Shown piece after piece: positions 1-6,574 of a stretch of 7,850 nucleotides of DNA. Positions within the stretch are counted from its first letter, which is position 1. The number at the start of each line of letters is the position of its first letter. The translations under genes and the position numbers were made by a program. The DNA lies in the NCBI GenBank assembly GCA_018055865.1, contig JAGPGR010000070.1, positions 1 through 7,850 of the forward strand, in the 5' to 3' direction. A model generated the notes under the pieces. That model made no database searches. It saw only the letters and a list, made by a program, of their open reading frames with translations, and had not been told where the DNA came from. The stretch comes from Paludibacteraceae bacterium. GTDB taxonomy: Bacteria; Bacteroidota; Bacteroidia; Bacteroidales; Paludibacteraceae.

Positions 1-918
1 CTTACGGCACAGGGATTCAACGAAGTACTGAACAATTCGCTAACAAAAACCGGATATTACACTAATCTGACTTCATTCCCCGAAAACCGGTGCGTAAAAA
101 TTATCAATCCGCTGAGCTCCGATCTGAACGTGATGCGTCAAAGTCTGCTATTCGGCGGGCTGGAGAACATTTCCAGAAACATCAATCATCGCAACGCAGA
201 CCTGAAACTTTATGAATTCGGAAACTGCTACCATTTCACTCCGGACAACAAAAAAGAGGATGAAACCCTTTCGGCCTATAGCGAAAAATATCACCTTGGG
301 ATATGGGTAACAGGTAATAAATTCCAGGAATCCTGGACCACAAGCACACAAAAATCGAGTATATATGAACTGAAAGCGTATGTTCAAAATATTTTAGTGC
401 GACTTGGATTCGATTTGCCAAAATTAAAATTTGAAGAATTCACCAGTGATATTTATTCCGAAGCGTTAAGCATCACTTCGCCGAATAAAAAACTGCTGGC
501 AACTTTCGGCACCGTAAGTGAAACCGCAAAAAAAATGACCGATGTAGAACCTGACGTGTTTTATGCCGATTTGATCTGGACAAATATTCTGGCTGCTCTG
601 AATACTAATGATGTAAAATACAAGGAATTACCCAAATTTCCCGAGGTTCGTCGCGATTTGGCCTTTCTGCTTGACAATAACATACCGTTTGCCGAAATCG
701 AGAAAATTGCTTTCGAAACCGAGCGAAAACTACTGAAAAAAGTGAACTTATTTGATGTATACGAAGGTAAAAACCTGGAAGCCGGGAAAAAATCATACGC
801 CATAAACTTTATACTGCAGGATGAACATAAAACACTGACTGACAATGTAATAGAAGGTGTAATGAAAAACATCCAACAGAATATTGAAACAAAACTGAAT
901 GCCAGATTAAGAGGCTGA
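1..918 (+). CDS. pheT: Phenylalanyl-tRNA synthetase beta subunit, C-terminal part (5' truncated by window edge)
   Basis: The frame is open from base 1 and codes 305 residues before a TGA stop, so this is the C-terminal part of a protein of about 800 residues. PheT pairs with PheS in the cytoplasm to charge tRNA-Phe. The first residues (GFNEVLNNSL, then NPLSSDLNVMRQ near residues 36-47, GGLENI and DLKLYEFGNCY) are the catalytic-like core domain typical of Bacteroidetes PheT. The last ~95 residues (about 210-305) are the FDX-ACB anticodon-binding domain, seen as FPEVRRDLAFLLD, VNLFDVYEG, KKSYAINF and TLTD and ending in LNARLRG. The GTG/ATG codons near 130 are internal, because the homologous reading continues upstream of them. 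A strong hairpin terminator follows 20 bases after the stop, so the gene probably ends its transcript. Nothing looks broken. Confidence 0.96.
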   Translation, partial: LTAQGFNEVLNNSLTKTGYYTNLTSFPENRCVKIINPLSSDLNVMRQSLLFGGLENISRNINHRNADLKLYEFGNCYHFTPDNKKEDETLSAYSEKYHLGIWVTGNKFQESWTTSTQKSSIYELKAYVQNILVRLGFDLPKLKFEEFTSDIYSEALSITSPNKKLLATFGTVSETAKKMTDVEPDVFYADLIWTNILAALNTNDVKYKELPKFPEVRRDLAFLLDNNIPFAEIEKIAFETERKLLKKVNLFDVYEGKNLEAGKKSYAINFILQDEHKTLTDNVIEGVMKNIQQNIETKLNARLRG

Positions 919-937
919 GTTTACATCAAAAGAGAAT

Positions 938-968
938 TTGCGGGGCTTCGAATACCCCGCAATTTTTA
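938..968 (+). terminator. Intrinsic terminator of pheT
   Basis: A stem of eight base pairs, TTGCGGGG (938-945) with CCCCGCAA (955-962), encloses a nine-base loop. It is followed by a T-rich run (TTTTTAATTT). It lies 20 bases after the pheT stop and separates pheT from the PurF-like gene, so the two are probably separate transcripts. Confidence 0.85.
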
Positions 969-1062
969 ATTTAAGACACCTGAAAACAATTTTTTCAACC
1001 TTACAACTACAACGATTTTTATTTATTCTGTGCTTTGACCAAGCAATAAAAAAGATTTCAAC

Positions 1063-2469
1063 ATGAGTGGATTTTTTGGCAGTATTTCGAAAAATGATTG
1101 CGTAGCTGACGTTTTTTACGGAACCGATTATCATTCTCACCTGGGCACAAAGCGTGCTGGTATGGCATTCTTTTCCGAACAGAAAGGATTTCAACGAGCC
1201 ATTCACAGTCTCGAAGACGGCTATTTCAGAAATAAATTCGAGAACGATATCAAGGGATTTGCCGGCAACAGCGGCATTGGGGTAATAAGCGATTCTGAAG
1301 CCCAGCCGATAGTAGTCAATTCCCACTTCGGTCGCTTCGGAGTAGCCTCAGTGAGCAGAATAGTGAACATTGACGAACTGGAAGAGCATTTTCTGAAAAT
1401 GTATCACACGTTTTCAGAAACCAGTCAGGGAACTGTGAATCCTACCGAGCTCATATCCATGCTTATAGCTGAGGGTAACGACTTTGTATCGGGCATTGAA
1501 AACGTATTCGACAAGGTAAAAGGCTCTTGCTCCATGCTTATACTGACCGAAAACGGTATCATAGCAGCCAGAGACAAGTTGGGAAGAACCCCGGTGGTGA
1601 TAGGCAAAAAAGAAAATGCCTACGCAGCCGCTTTTGAAACCTGCTCATTCTCCAATCTCGGATTTGAAGCCATAACATTTCTGGGCCCCGGCGAAATAGT
1701 GAAACTAACTGCCGATGGTTGCGAACAATTGCGTAAACCAAACGAGGAAATGCAAATCTGCTCGTTTCTGTGGGTTTATTATGGATATCCGCCCTCCTTC
1801 TACGAAGGAATAAACGTAGAAGAAACACGTTACCGGTGTGGTGCGGCACTGGCTAAAAACGACTATGTGAAAGGAGATTTTGTAGCCGGAATTCCCGACT
1901 CCGGAGTAGGTCACGCCGTAGGTTACAGCCACGTGGCCGGCATTCCTTACAAAAGGCCTTACACGAAATATACTCCAACCTGGCCCCGCAGTTTCATGCC
2001 TCAAAGCCAGCATATGCGCGACCTGGTTGCCAAAATGAAACTTATCCCCAACAAATCCATTATTGCGGATAAAATCGGAATCTTTCTGGATGACTCCATT
2101 GTTCGAGGCACTCAGTTGAAAGACAACGTACGAGATCTGCACGAAGCCGGCATAAAGGAAGTGAATATGCGCATAGCGTGTCCGCCTCTGACCTATCCAT
2201 GTAATTTTCTGAATTTTAGCCGATCCCGCACGAGCATGGAACTGGCTACACACAAAGCCGTAAAGGAACTTGAAGGATTGGAAAATGCGGATATGAAAGA
2301 ATATTCGGATTCAAAAAGTGAAAAATATGCAGCCATGGTCGATAAAATTCGGGAAGATCTTGGATTGACCACCCTGAATTTTCAGAAAATGGACGATTTA
2401 GTCAAAGCCATAGGACTGCCAAAAGAAAAATTGTGTACACACTGCTTCGACGGATCAAGTCATTATTAG
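1063..2469 (+). CDS. PurF-like amidophosphoribosyltransferase paralogue with a degenerate glutaminase domain
   Basis: The 468-residue protein has the two-domain layout of glutamine PRPP amidotransferase (PurF, first step of purine synthesis) and a normal length. The C-terminal phosphoribosyltransferase domain looks intact: IPDSGVG (277-283), KYTPTWPRSF (302-311), KMKLIPN (324-330) and the PRPP motif FLDDSIVRGT (341-350). Cys233, Cys380, Cys458 and Cys461 sit in the contexts of the four 4Fe-4S ligands of Bacillus-type PurF. The N-terminal Ntn domain keeps its fold landmarks (GNSGIG, EAQPIVVNS, IIAARDKLGRTP, LGPGEIV). However, Ser replaces the catalytic Cys after Met1, and the glutamine-binding Arg, Asn-Gly and Asp motifs are gone. 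By memory, Bacteroidales genomes carry such a paralogue beside a normal PurF, usually annotated as amidophosphoribosyltransferase. I infer an ammonia-dependent, regulatory or different PRTase role. No clear promoter or Shine-Dalgarno was seen. The ATG at 1063 fits the family N-terminus. Confidence 0.85.
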   Translation: MSGFFGSISKNDCVADVFYGTDYHSHLGTKRAGMAFFSEQKGFQRAIHSLEDGYFRNKFENDIKGFAGNSGIGVISDSEAQPIVVNSHFGRFGVASVSRIVNIDELEEHFLKMYHTFSETSQGTVNPTELISMLIAEGNDFVSGIENVFDKVKGSCSMLILTENGIIAARDKLGRTPVVIGKKENAYAAAFETCSFSNLGFEAITFLGPGEIVKLTADGCEQLRKPNEEMQICSFLWVYYGYPPSFYEGINVEETRYRCGAALAKNDYVKGDFVAGIPDSGVGHAVGYSHVAGIPYKRPYTKYTPTWPRSFMPQSQHMRDLVAKMKLIPNKSIIADKIGIFLDDSIVRGTQLKDNVRDLHEAGIKEVNMRIACPPLTYPCNFLNFSRSRTSMELATHKAVKELEGLENADMKEYSDSKSEKYAAMVDKIREDLGLTTLNFQKMDDLVKAIGLPKEKLCTHCFDGSSHY

Positions 2470-2521
2470 CTTTTAGTACCTGATTTAGTCCCACGTTTGA
2501 TGTGATTTGGACAGAAAAAAC

Positions 2522-2549
2522 AAAAGAGCTGTATTGTAACAGCTCTTTT
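2522..2549. terminator. Bidirectional terminator between the PurF-like gene and tRNA-Asn
   Basis: A perfect 11-bp stem, AAAAGAGCTGT (2522-2532) with ACAGCTCTTTT (2539-2549), encloses a six-base loop. On the plus strand it ends in five T's. On the minus strand it ends in TTTTGTTTTTT. It can therefore stop the PurF-like transcript from the left and the tRNA transcript from the right. Confidence 0.85.
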
Positions 2550-2551
2550 TG

Positions 2552-2625
2552 CTCTCCCTCTTGGACTTGAACCAAGGACCCTCTGATTAACAGTCAGATG
2601 CTCTAACCGACTGAGCTAAGGAAGA
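2552..2625 (-). tRNA. tRNA-Asn, anticodon GTT
   Basis: Read on the minus strand the 74 bases fold as a complete cloverleaf. The acceptor stem is TCTTCCT with AGGGAGA (one T-G pair), followed by discriminator G. The D stem is GCTC/GAGC, the anticodon stem TCTGA/TCAGA with loop CTGTTAA, and the T stem CTTGG/CCAAG with loop TTCAAGT. The anticodon GTT lies at 2591-2589. The 3' CCA is not encoded (the next bases read CAA) and must be added after transcription. A bidirectional terminator follows directly, and a promoter match lies upstream. Confidence 0.97.
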
Positions 2626-2653
2626 ATTTACATATTTTTTTCAAATGCGAATG

Positions 2654-2684
2654 CAAAAGTAATTGAATTAATTGAAACTTGCAA
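2654..2684 (-). promoter_or_regulatory. Predicted Bacteroidetes-type promoter for tRNA-Asn
   Basis: On the minus strand TACTTTTG (2661-2654) fits the TAnnTTTG -7 consensus. A TTG (2684-2682) lies 20 bases upstream, where the -33 box is expected. The -7 box ends 28 bases before the mature tRNA 5' end, which leaves a short leader for RNase P. It overlaps the opposing kinase promoter. Confidence 0.6.
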
Positions 2685-2692
2685 TATCTTTG
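2663..2692 (+). promoter_or_regulatory. Predicted Bacteroidetes-type promoter for the PfkB kinase
   Basis: TATCTTTG (2685-2692) matches the -7 consensus TAnnTTTG. A TTG (2663-2665) sits 19 bases upstream as the -33 box. Transcription would begin near 2699, giving an A-rich leader of about 18 bases before the ATG at 2717. Confidence 0.65.
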
Positions 2693-2716
2693 TAAAAAAT
2701 TAAGAAAATAAAATAC

Positions 2717-3700
2717 ATGAAAAAAGTACTAGGAATGGGTAATGCCCTGACAGACATCTTGTTTCAGATTGAAAATGATGAAATACTGAATCGGTTGAAT
2801 TTGATAAAAGGTGGGATGCAGTTGATTGAAAACAAGCAATCCGAACAGATAAAATCTCATTTTACACCTTCGGCGGCTACTATGGCTACCGGTGGTTCGG
2901 CTTCCAATACTATCAATGCGGTTTCGAAACTGGGCGTTGAGAGCGGTTTCATCGGTAAAATCAGCAACGATGAAATTGGCCGGTTTTTCTCCGAAAATAG
3001 TCTTGAAAACGGCGTTACGCCTCACATGCGGATAAGTCAAACTCCATCAGGGCATTGTACTATTCTTGTTTCGCCCGATAGCGAGCGCACATTATGCACT
3101 TTTCTGGGGGCAGCCAGTGAATTAAATGCCGGCGATTTACATCCCGATCTTTTCAAAGGATATCATTTTTTTCATATCGAAGGATATCTGGTGCAGGATC
3201 ACACGCTGATACGAACTGCTCTGAGAATGGCCAAAGAAGCCGGACTGACAACCTCTGTGGACCTGGCAAGCTTCAATGTGGTAAACGAAAATCTGGAATT
3301 TCTGAATGAAATTATTTCAAATTATGTGGATATCACATTTGCCAACGAAGAAGAAGCGCTGGCTTTCACGGGGAAAAAACCCGAAGAAGCAGCCGCTGAG
3401 ATAGCTAAACTTTGCAAAATTGCCGTTGTTAAAATAGGGAAAGACGGCTCGCTGATACAATCCGGGGCTGAATTTTATAATATTGAACCGCATCTGGTGA
3501 AAAGTGTTGATACAACCGGCGCGGGTGATTTTTATGCCGCAGGATTTCTGTACGGCCTTGCCAACAATTATACGCTGGATGTTTGCGGTAAAATAGGTTC
3601 GCTGATCTCGTCGCGGGTAGTGGAAGTAATTGGCACCAAAATGTCGGAAAAAACATGGGATGAAATTCATGAAAAAGTAAAATTATTGGCTCTGGCGTAA
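2717..3700 (+). CDS. PfkB-family kinase, probably adenosine kinase
   Basis: This 327-residue cytoplasmic protein has the full ribokinase/PfkB fold at the usual length. The N-terminal strand MGNALTDI (7-14) carries the substrate-binding Asp. GGSASNTINA (59-68) is the first PfkB signature. The lid region follows, then HIEGYLVQD (153-161), FANEEEALAFTG (208-219) and the second signature DTTGAGD (265-271), whose Asp271 would be the catalytic base. Overall wording resembles Bacteroidales proteins annotated as adenosine kinase (adenosine + ATP to AMP + ADP, purine salvage), but PfkB substrate calls from sequence alone are uncertain; ribose or another nucleoside remains possible. It has its own promoter and converges on tnaA, with a long hairpin between them, so it appears monocistronic. 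The ATG at 2717 follows the promoter directly and starts at the expected first beta strand. Confidence 0.85.
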   Translation: MKKVLGMGNALTDILFQIENDEILNRLNLIKGGMQLIENKQSEQIKSHFTPSAATMATGGSASNTINAVSKLGVESGFIGKISNDEIGRFFSENSLENGVTPHMRISQTPSGHCTILVSPDSERTLCTFLGAASELNAGDLHPDLFKGYHFFHIEGYLVQDHTLIRTALRMAKEAGLTTSVDLASFNVVNENLEFLNEIISNYVDITFANEEEALAFTGKKPEEAAAEIAKLCKIAVVKIGKDGSLIQSGAEFYNIEPHLVKSVDTTGAGDFYAAGFLYGLANNYTLDVCGKIGSLISSRVVEVIGTKMSEKTWDEIHEKVKLLALA

Positions 3701-3729
3701 GTATGAACACGGATTATGTAAAAACACAT

Positions 3730-3773
3730 ATTGCCACAAATCAATATAATACCAATTTCTGATTTGTGGCAAT
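3730..3773. terminator. Long hairpin between convergent kinase and tnaA genes, possible shared terminator
   Basis: A perfect 13-bp inverted repeat, ATTGCCACAAATC (3730-3742) and GATTTGTGGCAAT (3761-3773), encloses an 18-base loop. It lies between the two convergent stops. Neither side has a good uninterrupted U tract (plus strand TCAATTCATTC, minus strand ATGTGTTTTTAC), so it may be a weak terminator or a 3'-end stabilising hairpin. Confidence 0.6.
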
Positions 3774-3824
3774 TCAATTCATTCACGTTTCGACATACAA
3801 TTAATTCTTTGAATATAAAAGTAC

Positions 3825-5201
3825 TTATCCAGGCTCCAGTTCCACTGTAAAGTGTCGCATAATGGGTTCTTCAAAGGTTATTTTATATCCTTTCGTTACA
3901 GACTCTCTTCTGTCGTACACATTTTTCAGTGCAGCAGCCACCACATCCATGTGGTTATTGGTGTAAGTTCTGCGCGGAATAGCCAGCCGCAGAAATTCCA
4001 GTTCAGGATAACGATTTTCGCGTGTCAGAGGGTCTCTGTCGGCAAGTAGTGCTCCTATTTCCACAGCCCGAATTCCTGCTTCCAGATACAGCTCGATGGC
4101 CAGTGTTTGAGCTATAAACTCTTCCCGGGGTACGTGAGTGAGTATTTTGTTAGCATCTACAAAAATAGCATGACCTCCTGCAGGCCGCTGATATGGCACT
4201 CCGTATTTATCCAGTTTTTTTCCGAGATATTCCACCTGTTTTATTCTTGTTTCCAGATAATCAAACTCAGTCCCCTCGTCCAGCCCCTGAGCCAGTGCTT
4301 CCATATCTCTGCCAGACATGCCGCCATAGGTAACAAATCCTTCGTTGAGAATGCAGTACATTTTGCATTTTTTCCAAATCTCTTCCGATTTCATTGCCAA
4401 AAAACCGCCCATATTCACTATCGCATCTTTCTTCGACGACATGGTCATTATATCGGCATACGAAAATATTTCACCTGCAATTTCTTTTATCGATTTGTTC
4501 TCGTATCCTTTTTCACGCTTTTTGATAAAATAGGCATTTTCGGCAAATCGGGCTGCATCAATTTGCAGTAAAATGGAATATTTTTTACAAATTTCTGAAA
4601 CTCCTTGTATGTTTTCCATCGAAACCGGTTGTCCTCCGGCTGTATTATTTGTAATGGTAAGCACCACAACAGGTATTTTCTCCTTCGGAAAATGAGAAAG
4701 TGCATTTTCTAATTTAATCAAATCAACGTTCCCTTTGAATGGAATTTCCAGTTGCGTGTCACGAGCTTCGTCAATGGTACAATCCAATGCTGTCGCTTTT
4801 CTGAATTCGATATGTGCCTTTGTAGTGTCGAAATGGGAATTGCCGGGAAGAATATCACCTTCGTTTACTAATGCGGAATAGAGCAAATTTTCGGCAGCGC
4901 GCCCCTGATGTGTTGGAATAAAATAATCAAAACCCAGGAGATTCTTGATTGTTTCTTTCAGTTTGTAATAAGATCGGGCTCCGGCATAACTTTCGTCGCC
5001 AAGCATCATGGCCGACCATTGTTTGTCGCTCATGGCACCGGTCCCGCTGTCGGTGAGCAAATCAATAAACACATAGTCGCTTCTCAACCCGAAAAGATTG
5101 TACTTAGCCTCCTTGATCCATTTCTCACGTTGATTGCGAGTACTACGACTGATAGCTTCTACTGCTTTTATCTTATAACTTTCGGCAAATGGGAGTTCCA
5201 T
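3825..5201 (-). CDS. tnaA: Tryptophanase (tryptophan indole-lyase)
   Basis: The 458-residue PLP enzyme would split L-tryptophan into indole, pyruvate and ammonia in the cytoplasm. It belongs to the beta-eliminating lyase family at normal length. Visible landmarks are IDLLTDSGTGAMSD (46-59), the cofactor phosphate site THQGR (97-101), NNTAGGQPVS (185-194), Asp215 and Arg218 of DAARFAENAYFIK, SSKKD (255-259) with Lys258 as the likely PLP lysine, and Arg405 for the substrate carboxylate. The close relative tyrosine phenol-lyase has Arg in the MER motif and FF near the C-terminus. Here the sequences are VEIG (380-383) and RHF (449-451), which are tryptophanase-like. An ATG at 5309 is in frame but adds 36 residues that do not fit the family and would sit over the promoter, so the start at 5201 (MELPFAES) is preferred. 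The leader has no room for a TnaC-like peptide. Confidence 0.93.
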   Translation of the reverse strand: MELPFAESYKIKAVEAISRSTRNQREKWIKEAKYNLFGLRSDYVFIDLLTDSGTGAMSDKQWSAMMLGDESYAGARSYYKLKETIKNLLGFDYFIPTHQGRAAENLLYSALVNEGDILPGNSHFDTTKAHIEFRKATALDCTIDEARDTQLEIPFKGNVDLIKLENALSHFPKEKIPVVVLTITNNTAGGQPVSMENIQGVSEICKKYSILLQIDAARFAENAYFIKKREKGYENKSIKEIAGEIFSYADIMTMSSKKDAIVNMGGFLAMKSEEIWKKCKMYCILNEGFVTYGGMSGRDMEALAQGLDEGTEFDYLETRIKQVEYLGKKLDKYGVPYQRPAGGHAIFVDANKILTHVPREEFIAQTLAIELYLEAGIRAVEIGALLADRDPLTRENRYPELEFLRLAIPRRTYTNNHMDVVAAALKNVYDRRESVTKGYKITFEEPIMRHFTVELEPG

Positions 5202-5228
5202 ATCTTGTATTTTTTTTATATAATCATG

Positions 5229-5261
5229 CAAATTTAGTAATTTGTGGGATAAAAAAACCAA
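5229..5261 (-). promoter_or_regulatory. Predicted Bacteroidetes-type promoter for tnaA
   Basis: On the minus strand TAAATTTG (5236-5229) matches TAnnTTTG. A TTG (5261-5259) lies 22 bases upstream, slightly farther than ideal. The implied start site near 5222 gives a leader of about 20 bases and supports the tnaA start codon at 5201. Confidence 0.55.
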
Positions 5262-5278
5262 TATCCTTGAAAAATCAG

Positions 5279-5286
5279 TAATTTTG
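5279..5286 (+). promoter_or_regulatory. Possible -7 box for the EamA transporter gene
   Basis: TAATTTTG matches TAnnTTTG, but no TTG is seen about 20 bases upstream. The box lies only 15 bases before the ATG at 5301, so the transcript would have a leader of under 10 bases or be leaderless. Confidence 0.4.
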
Positions 5287-5300
5287 GGAAAAATTATTTT

Positions 5301-6206
5301 ATGAAACAAACGACGGGAAAACTGAAGATTTATTTCTATATCGTAATTGCCATGTTATGCTGGTCATTTTCATTTATATGGACCAAAATAGCACTCGAGT
5401 CATTTCTGCCGCTCTCACTTATCACTCTGCGTTTGATTTTAGCTTCCTTGCTGCTTTTTGTATTTCTGAAACTTACCGGAAAATTGCAACGGATTGAGAA
5501 AAAAGATCTGAAACTTTTTTTTGCACTTGCCTTTTTTGAGCCTTTTCTATATTATGTGGGCGAAACCTACGGATTAACGCTGGTTAAGCCCACTCTGGCT
5601 TCGGTCATTGTAGCCACAATTCCGGTTTTTGCACCTATTTTTGCCTTCATTTTCCTGAAAGAAAGGTTTACAACCATGAATATGCTCGGCATAGGAGTCT
5701 CCATTTTTGGCGTATATTTAATTGTAAATAAAGCGCATGGAAGTGAAGCCACTTCACCTGAGGGAGTGGCGCTGGTATTTCTGGCAGTTCTTTCGGCTAT
5801 TGTTTACGGTCTGATTCTGAGAAAAATTCCACCAACGTACACGGCCACCAACATTGTTTTCTCCCAATCCATGATTGGGTTGATTTACTTTATTCCTACT
5901 GCTTTATTTGTGGATTTGAAGAAGTTGCCCGAAATGACCATTCACCCAAAATCCGTTGAAGCACTTTTGATGCTCACCGTTTTTGCATCGGTTATTGCTT
6001 TTGTGCTCTTTGCCGGCGTAGTTCGTAAAATCGGAATTACCAAATCACAGGTTTTTACCAATTTGATCCCGGTATTCACCGCCCTTTTCTCATGGATTCT
6101 GTTCGAAGAAATGATGAATAGGCTTCAATGGTTTGGAGTTTTTATAGTTATTCTGGGTGTATTTGTCAGTCAGAGCGGAATAAAATTCAGAAAAAAAGCT
6201 ACTTAA
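5301..6206 (+). CDS. EamA/DMT-family ten-helix transporter
   Basis: This 301-residue inner-membrane protein has about ten hydrophobic segments, near residues 8-30, 35-57, 70-92, 98-120, 126-143, 155-174, 184-204, 217-240, 246-268 and 274-292. They form two tandem EamA repeats (about 10-143 and 155-291), the standard drug/metabolite transporter architecture. Each repeat carries the typical proline/phenylalanine-rich helix (IPVFAPIFAFIFLKE and IPVFTALFSWILFEE). Substrates of the superfamily range from amino acids to nucleotide sugars, and the sequence does not identify one. The gene is divergent from tnaA across 99 bases, so tryptophan or indole transport is a fair guess only. The first ATG (MKQTTGK) gives a short positive N-terminus before helix 1, as expected. 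The C-terminus is short and basic (KFRKKAT), consistent with a cytoplasmic end. Confidence 0.9.
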   Translation: MKQTTGKLKIYFYIVIAMLCWSFSFIWTKIALESFLPLSLITLRLILASLLLFVFLKLTGKLQRIEKKDLKLFFALAFFEPFLYYVGETYGLTLVKPTLASVIVATIPVFAPIFAFIFLKERFTTMNMLGIGVSIFGVYLIVNKAHGSEATSPEGVALVFLAVLSAIVYGLILRKIPPTYTATNIVFSQSMIGLIYFIPTALFVDLKKLPEMTIHPKSVEALLMLTVFASVIAFVLFAGVVRKIGITKSQVFTNLIPVFTALFSWILFEEMMNRLQWFGVFIVILGVFVSQSGIKFRKKAT

Positions 6207-6460
6207 GGAGATTTCAGCGTAAGACACAGCTATAGTTAATAATGAATATCTTATACCTTTTTTTTTAGCTATCAGCAGCTCATTGCCATGTCATTGATGG
6301 CAATTTCAACAGTTATCATTTTCGGACTGAAATAAGATATTTTCAAAAATATCTCCAACTTTGAAGTTAAATATTGTTAAATGCAAATCCCAGCCCCTTT
6401 ATCTAACCGTCTAATTTTCTGTAAGATACAAAATTGCATTACAAAGAAGTAATTATAATT
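6207..6460. other. Non-coding stretch before the SHOCT-DUF4870 promoter
   Basis: No convincing gene is present. The stretch contains a T9 tract (6258-6266) without a strong stem before it, and the hairpin at 6282-6304. There is also an AT-rich hairpin, AGATATTT with AAATATCT (6335-6342 and 6347-6354). The rest is AT-rich, and no tRNA, riboswitch or small reading frame could be supported. Confidence 0.6.
6282..6304 (+). terminator. Hairpin after the EamA gene, weak terminator candidate
   Basis: ATTGCCAT (6282-6289) and ATGGCAAT (6297-6304) form an 8-bp stem with a seven-base loop. Only a broken T-rich run follows. It is the best-formed stem between the EamA stop and the next promoter. Confidence 0.35.
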
Positions 6461-6487
6461 ATAGTACTTGGTATTGCATAGTATTAT
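6461..6487. promoter_or_regulatory. Imperfect palindrome over the -33 box, candidate operator
   Basis: The 27-base site has arms ATAGTAC (6461-6467) and GTATTAT (6481-6487) around TTGGTATTGCATA. Nine of the 13 mirrored positions are complementary. It covers the -33 TTG (6474-6476) of the downstream promoter, where a bound dimeric repressor would block RNA polymerase. A PadR-type regulator is a plausible partner because such regulators often accompany DUF4870/ABC clusters in this phylum, but no regulator gene lies in the window. Confidence 0.5.
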
Positions 6488-6504
6488 AAAGATATTTATA
6501 TTTG
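6474..6504 (+). promoter_or_regulatory. Predicted Bacteroidetes-type promoter for the SHOCT-DUF4870 gene
   Basis: TATATTTG (6497-6504) is a full match to TAnnTTTG, with TTG (6474-6476) 20 bases upstream. Transcription would start near 6511, giving an A-rich leader of roughly 64 bases, longer than the other leaders in this window. Confidence 0.7.
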
Positions 6505-6574
6505 CAGCGTAAATAATCAGAAAATCAACAAGTAAAAAATCAAACAACATTATTAACCTTTAATATTCAAAAAC

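Noticed and set aside
969..1062. Purine riboswitch or consensus promoter before the PurF-like gene
   Set aside because: No conserved purine-aptamer core or paired stems were found, and no TAnnTTTG box with a -33 TTG. How this gene is transcribed stays open.
907..1326. Minus-strand open frame of 139 codons across the pheT/PurF-like junction
   Set aside because: It reads through the pheT terminator and the start of a clear plus-strand gene, and its product resembles no known family.
1705..2253. Minus-strand open frame of 182 codons inside the PurF-like gene
   Set aside because: It is antisense to the conserved phosphoribosyltransferase domain. The composition is typical of a shadow frame, with no domain or promoter.
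4107..4571. Plus-strand open frame of 154 codons inside tnaA
   Set aside because: It is antisense to the conserved PLP-binding region and rich in Phe, Ser and His as expected for a shadow frame.
3825..5201. Tyrosine phenol-lyase instead of tryptophanase
   Set aside because: The Arg of the tyrosine phenol-lyase MER motif is Ile382 here (VEIG), and the C-terminal motif is RHF rather than RFF. Both are tryptophanase-like.
5202..5309. In-frame upstream start that would lengthen tryptophanase by 36 residues
   Set aside because: The extra residues do not resemble the family N-terminus. They lie across the predicted tnaA promoter, whereas MELPFAES at 5201 fits known tryptophanases.
6241..6267. Very short reading frame beginning ATGAATATC
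   Set aside because: Only eight codons, with no promoter or ribosome-binding context. It ends in the T9 tract.
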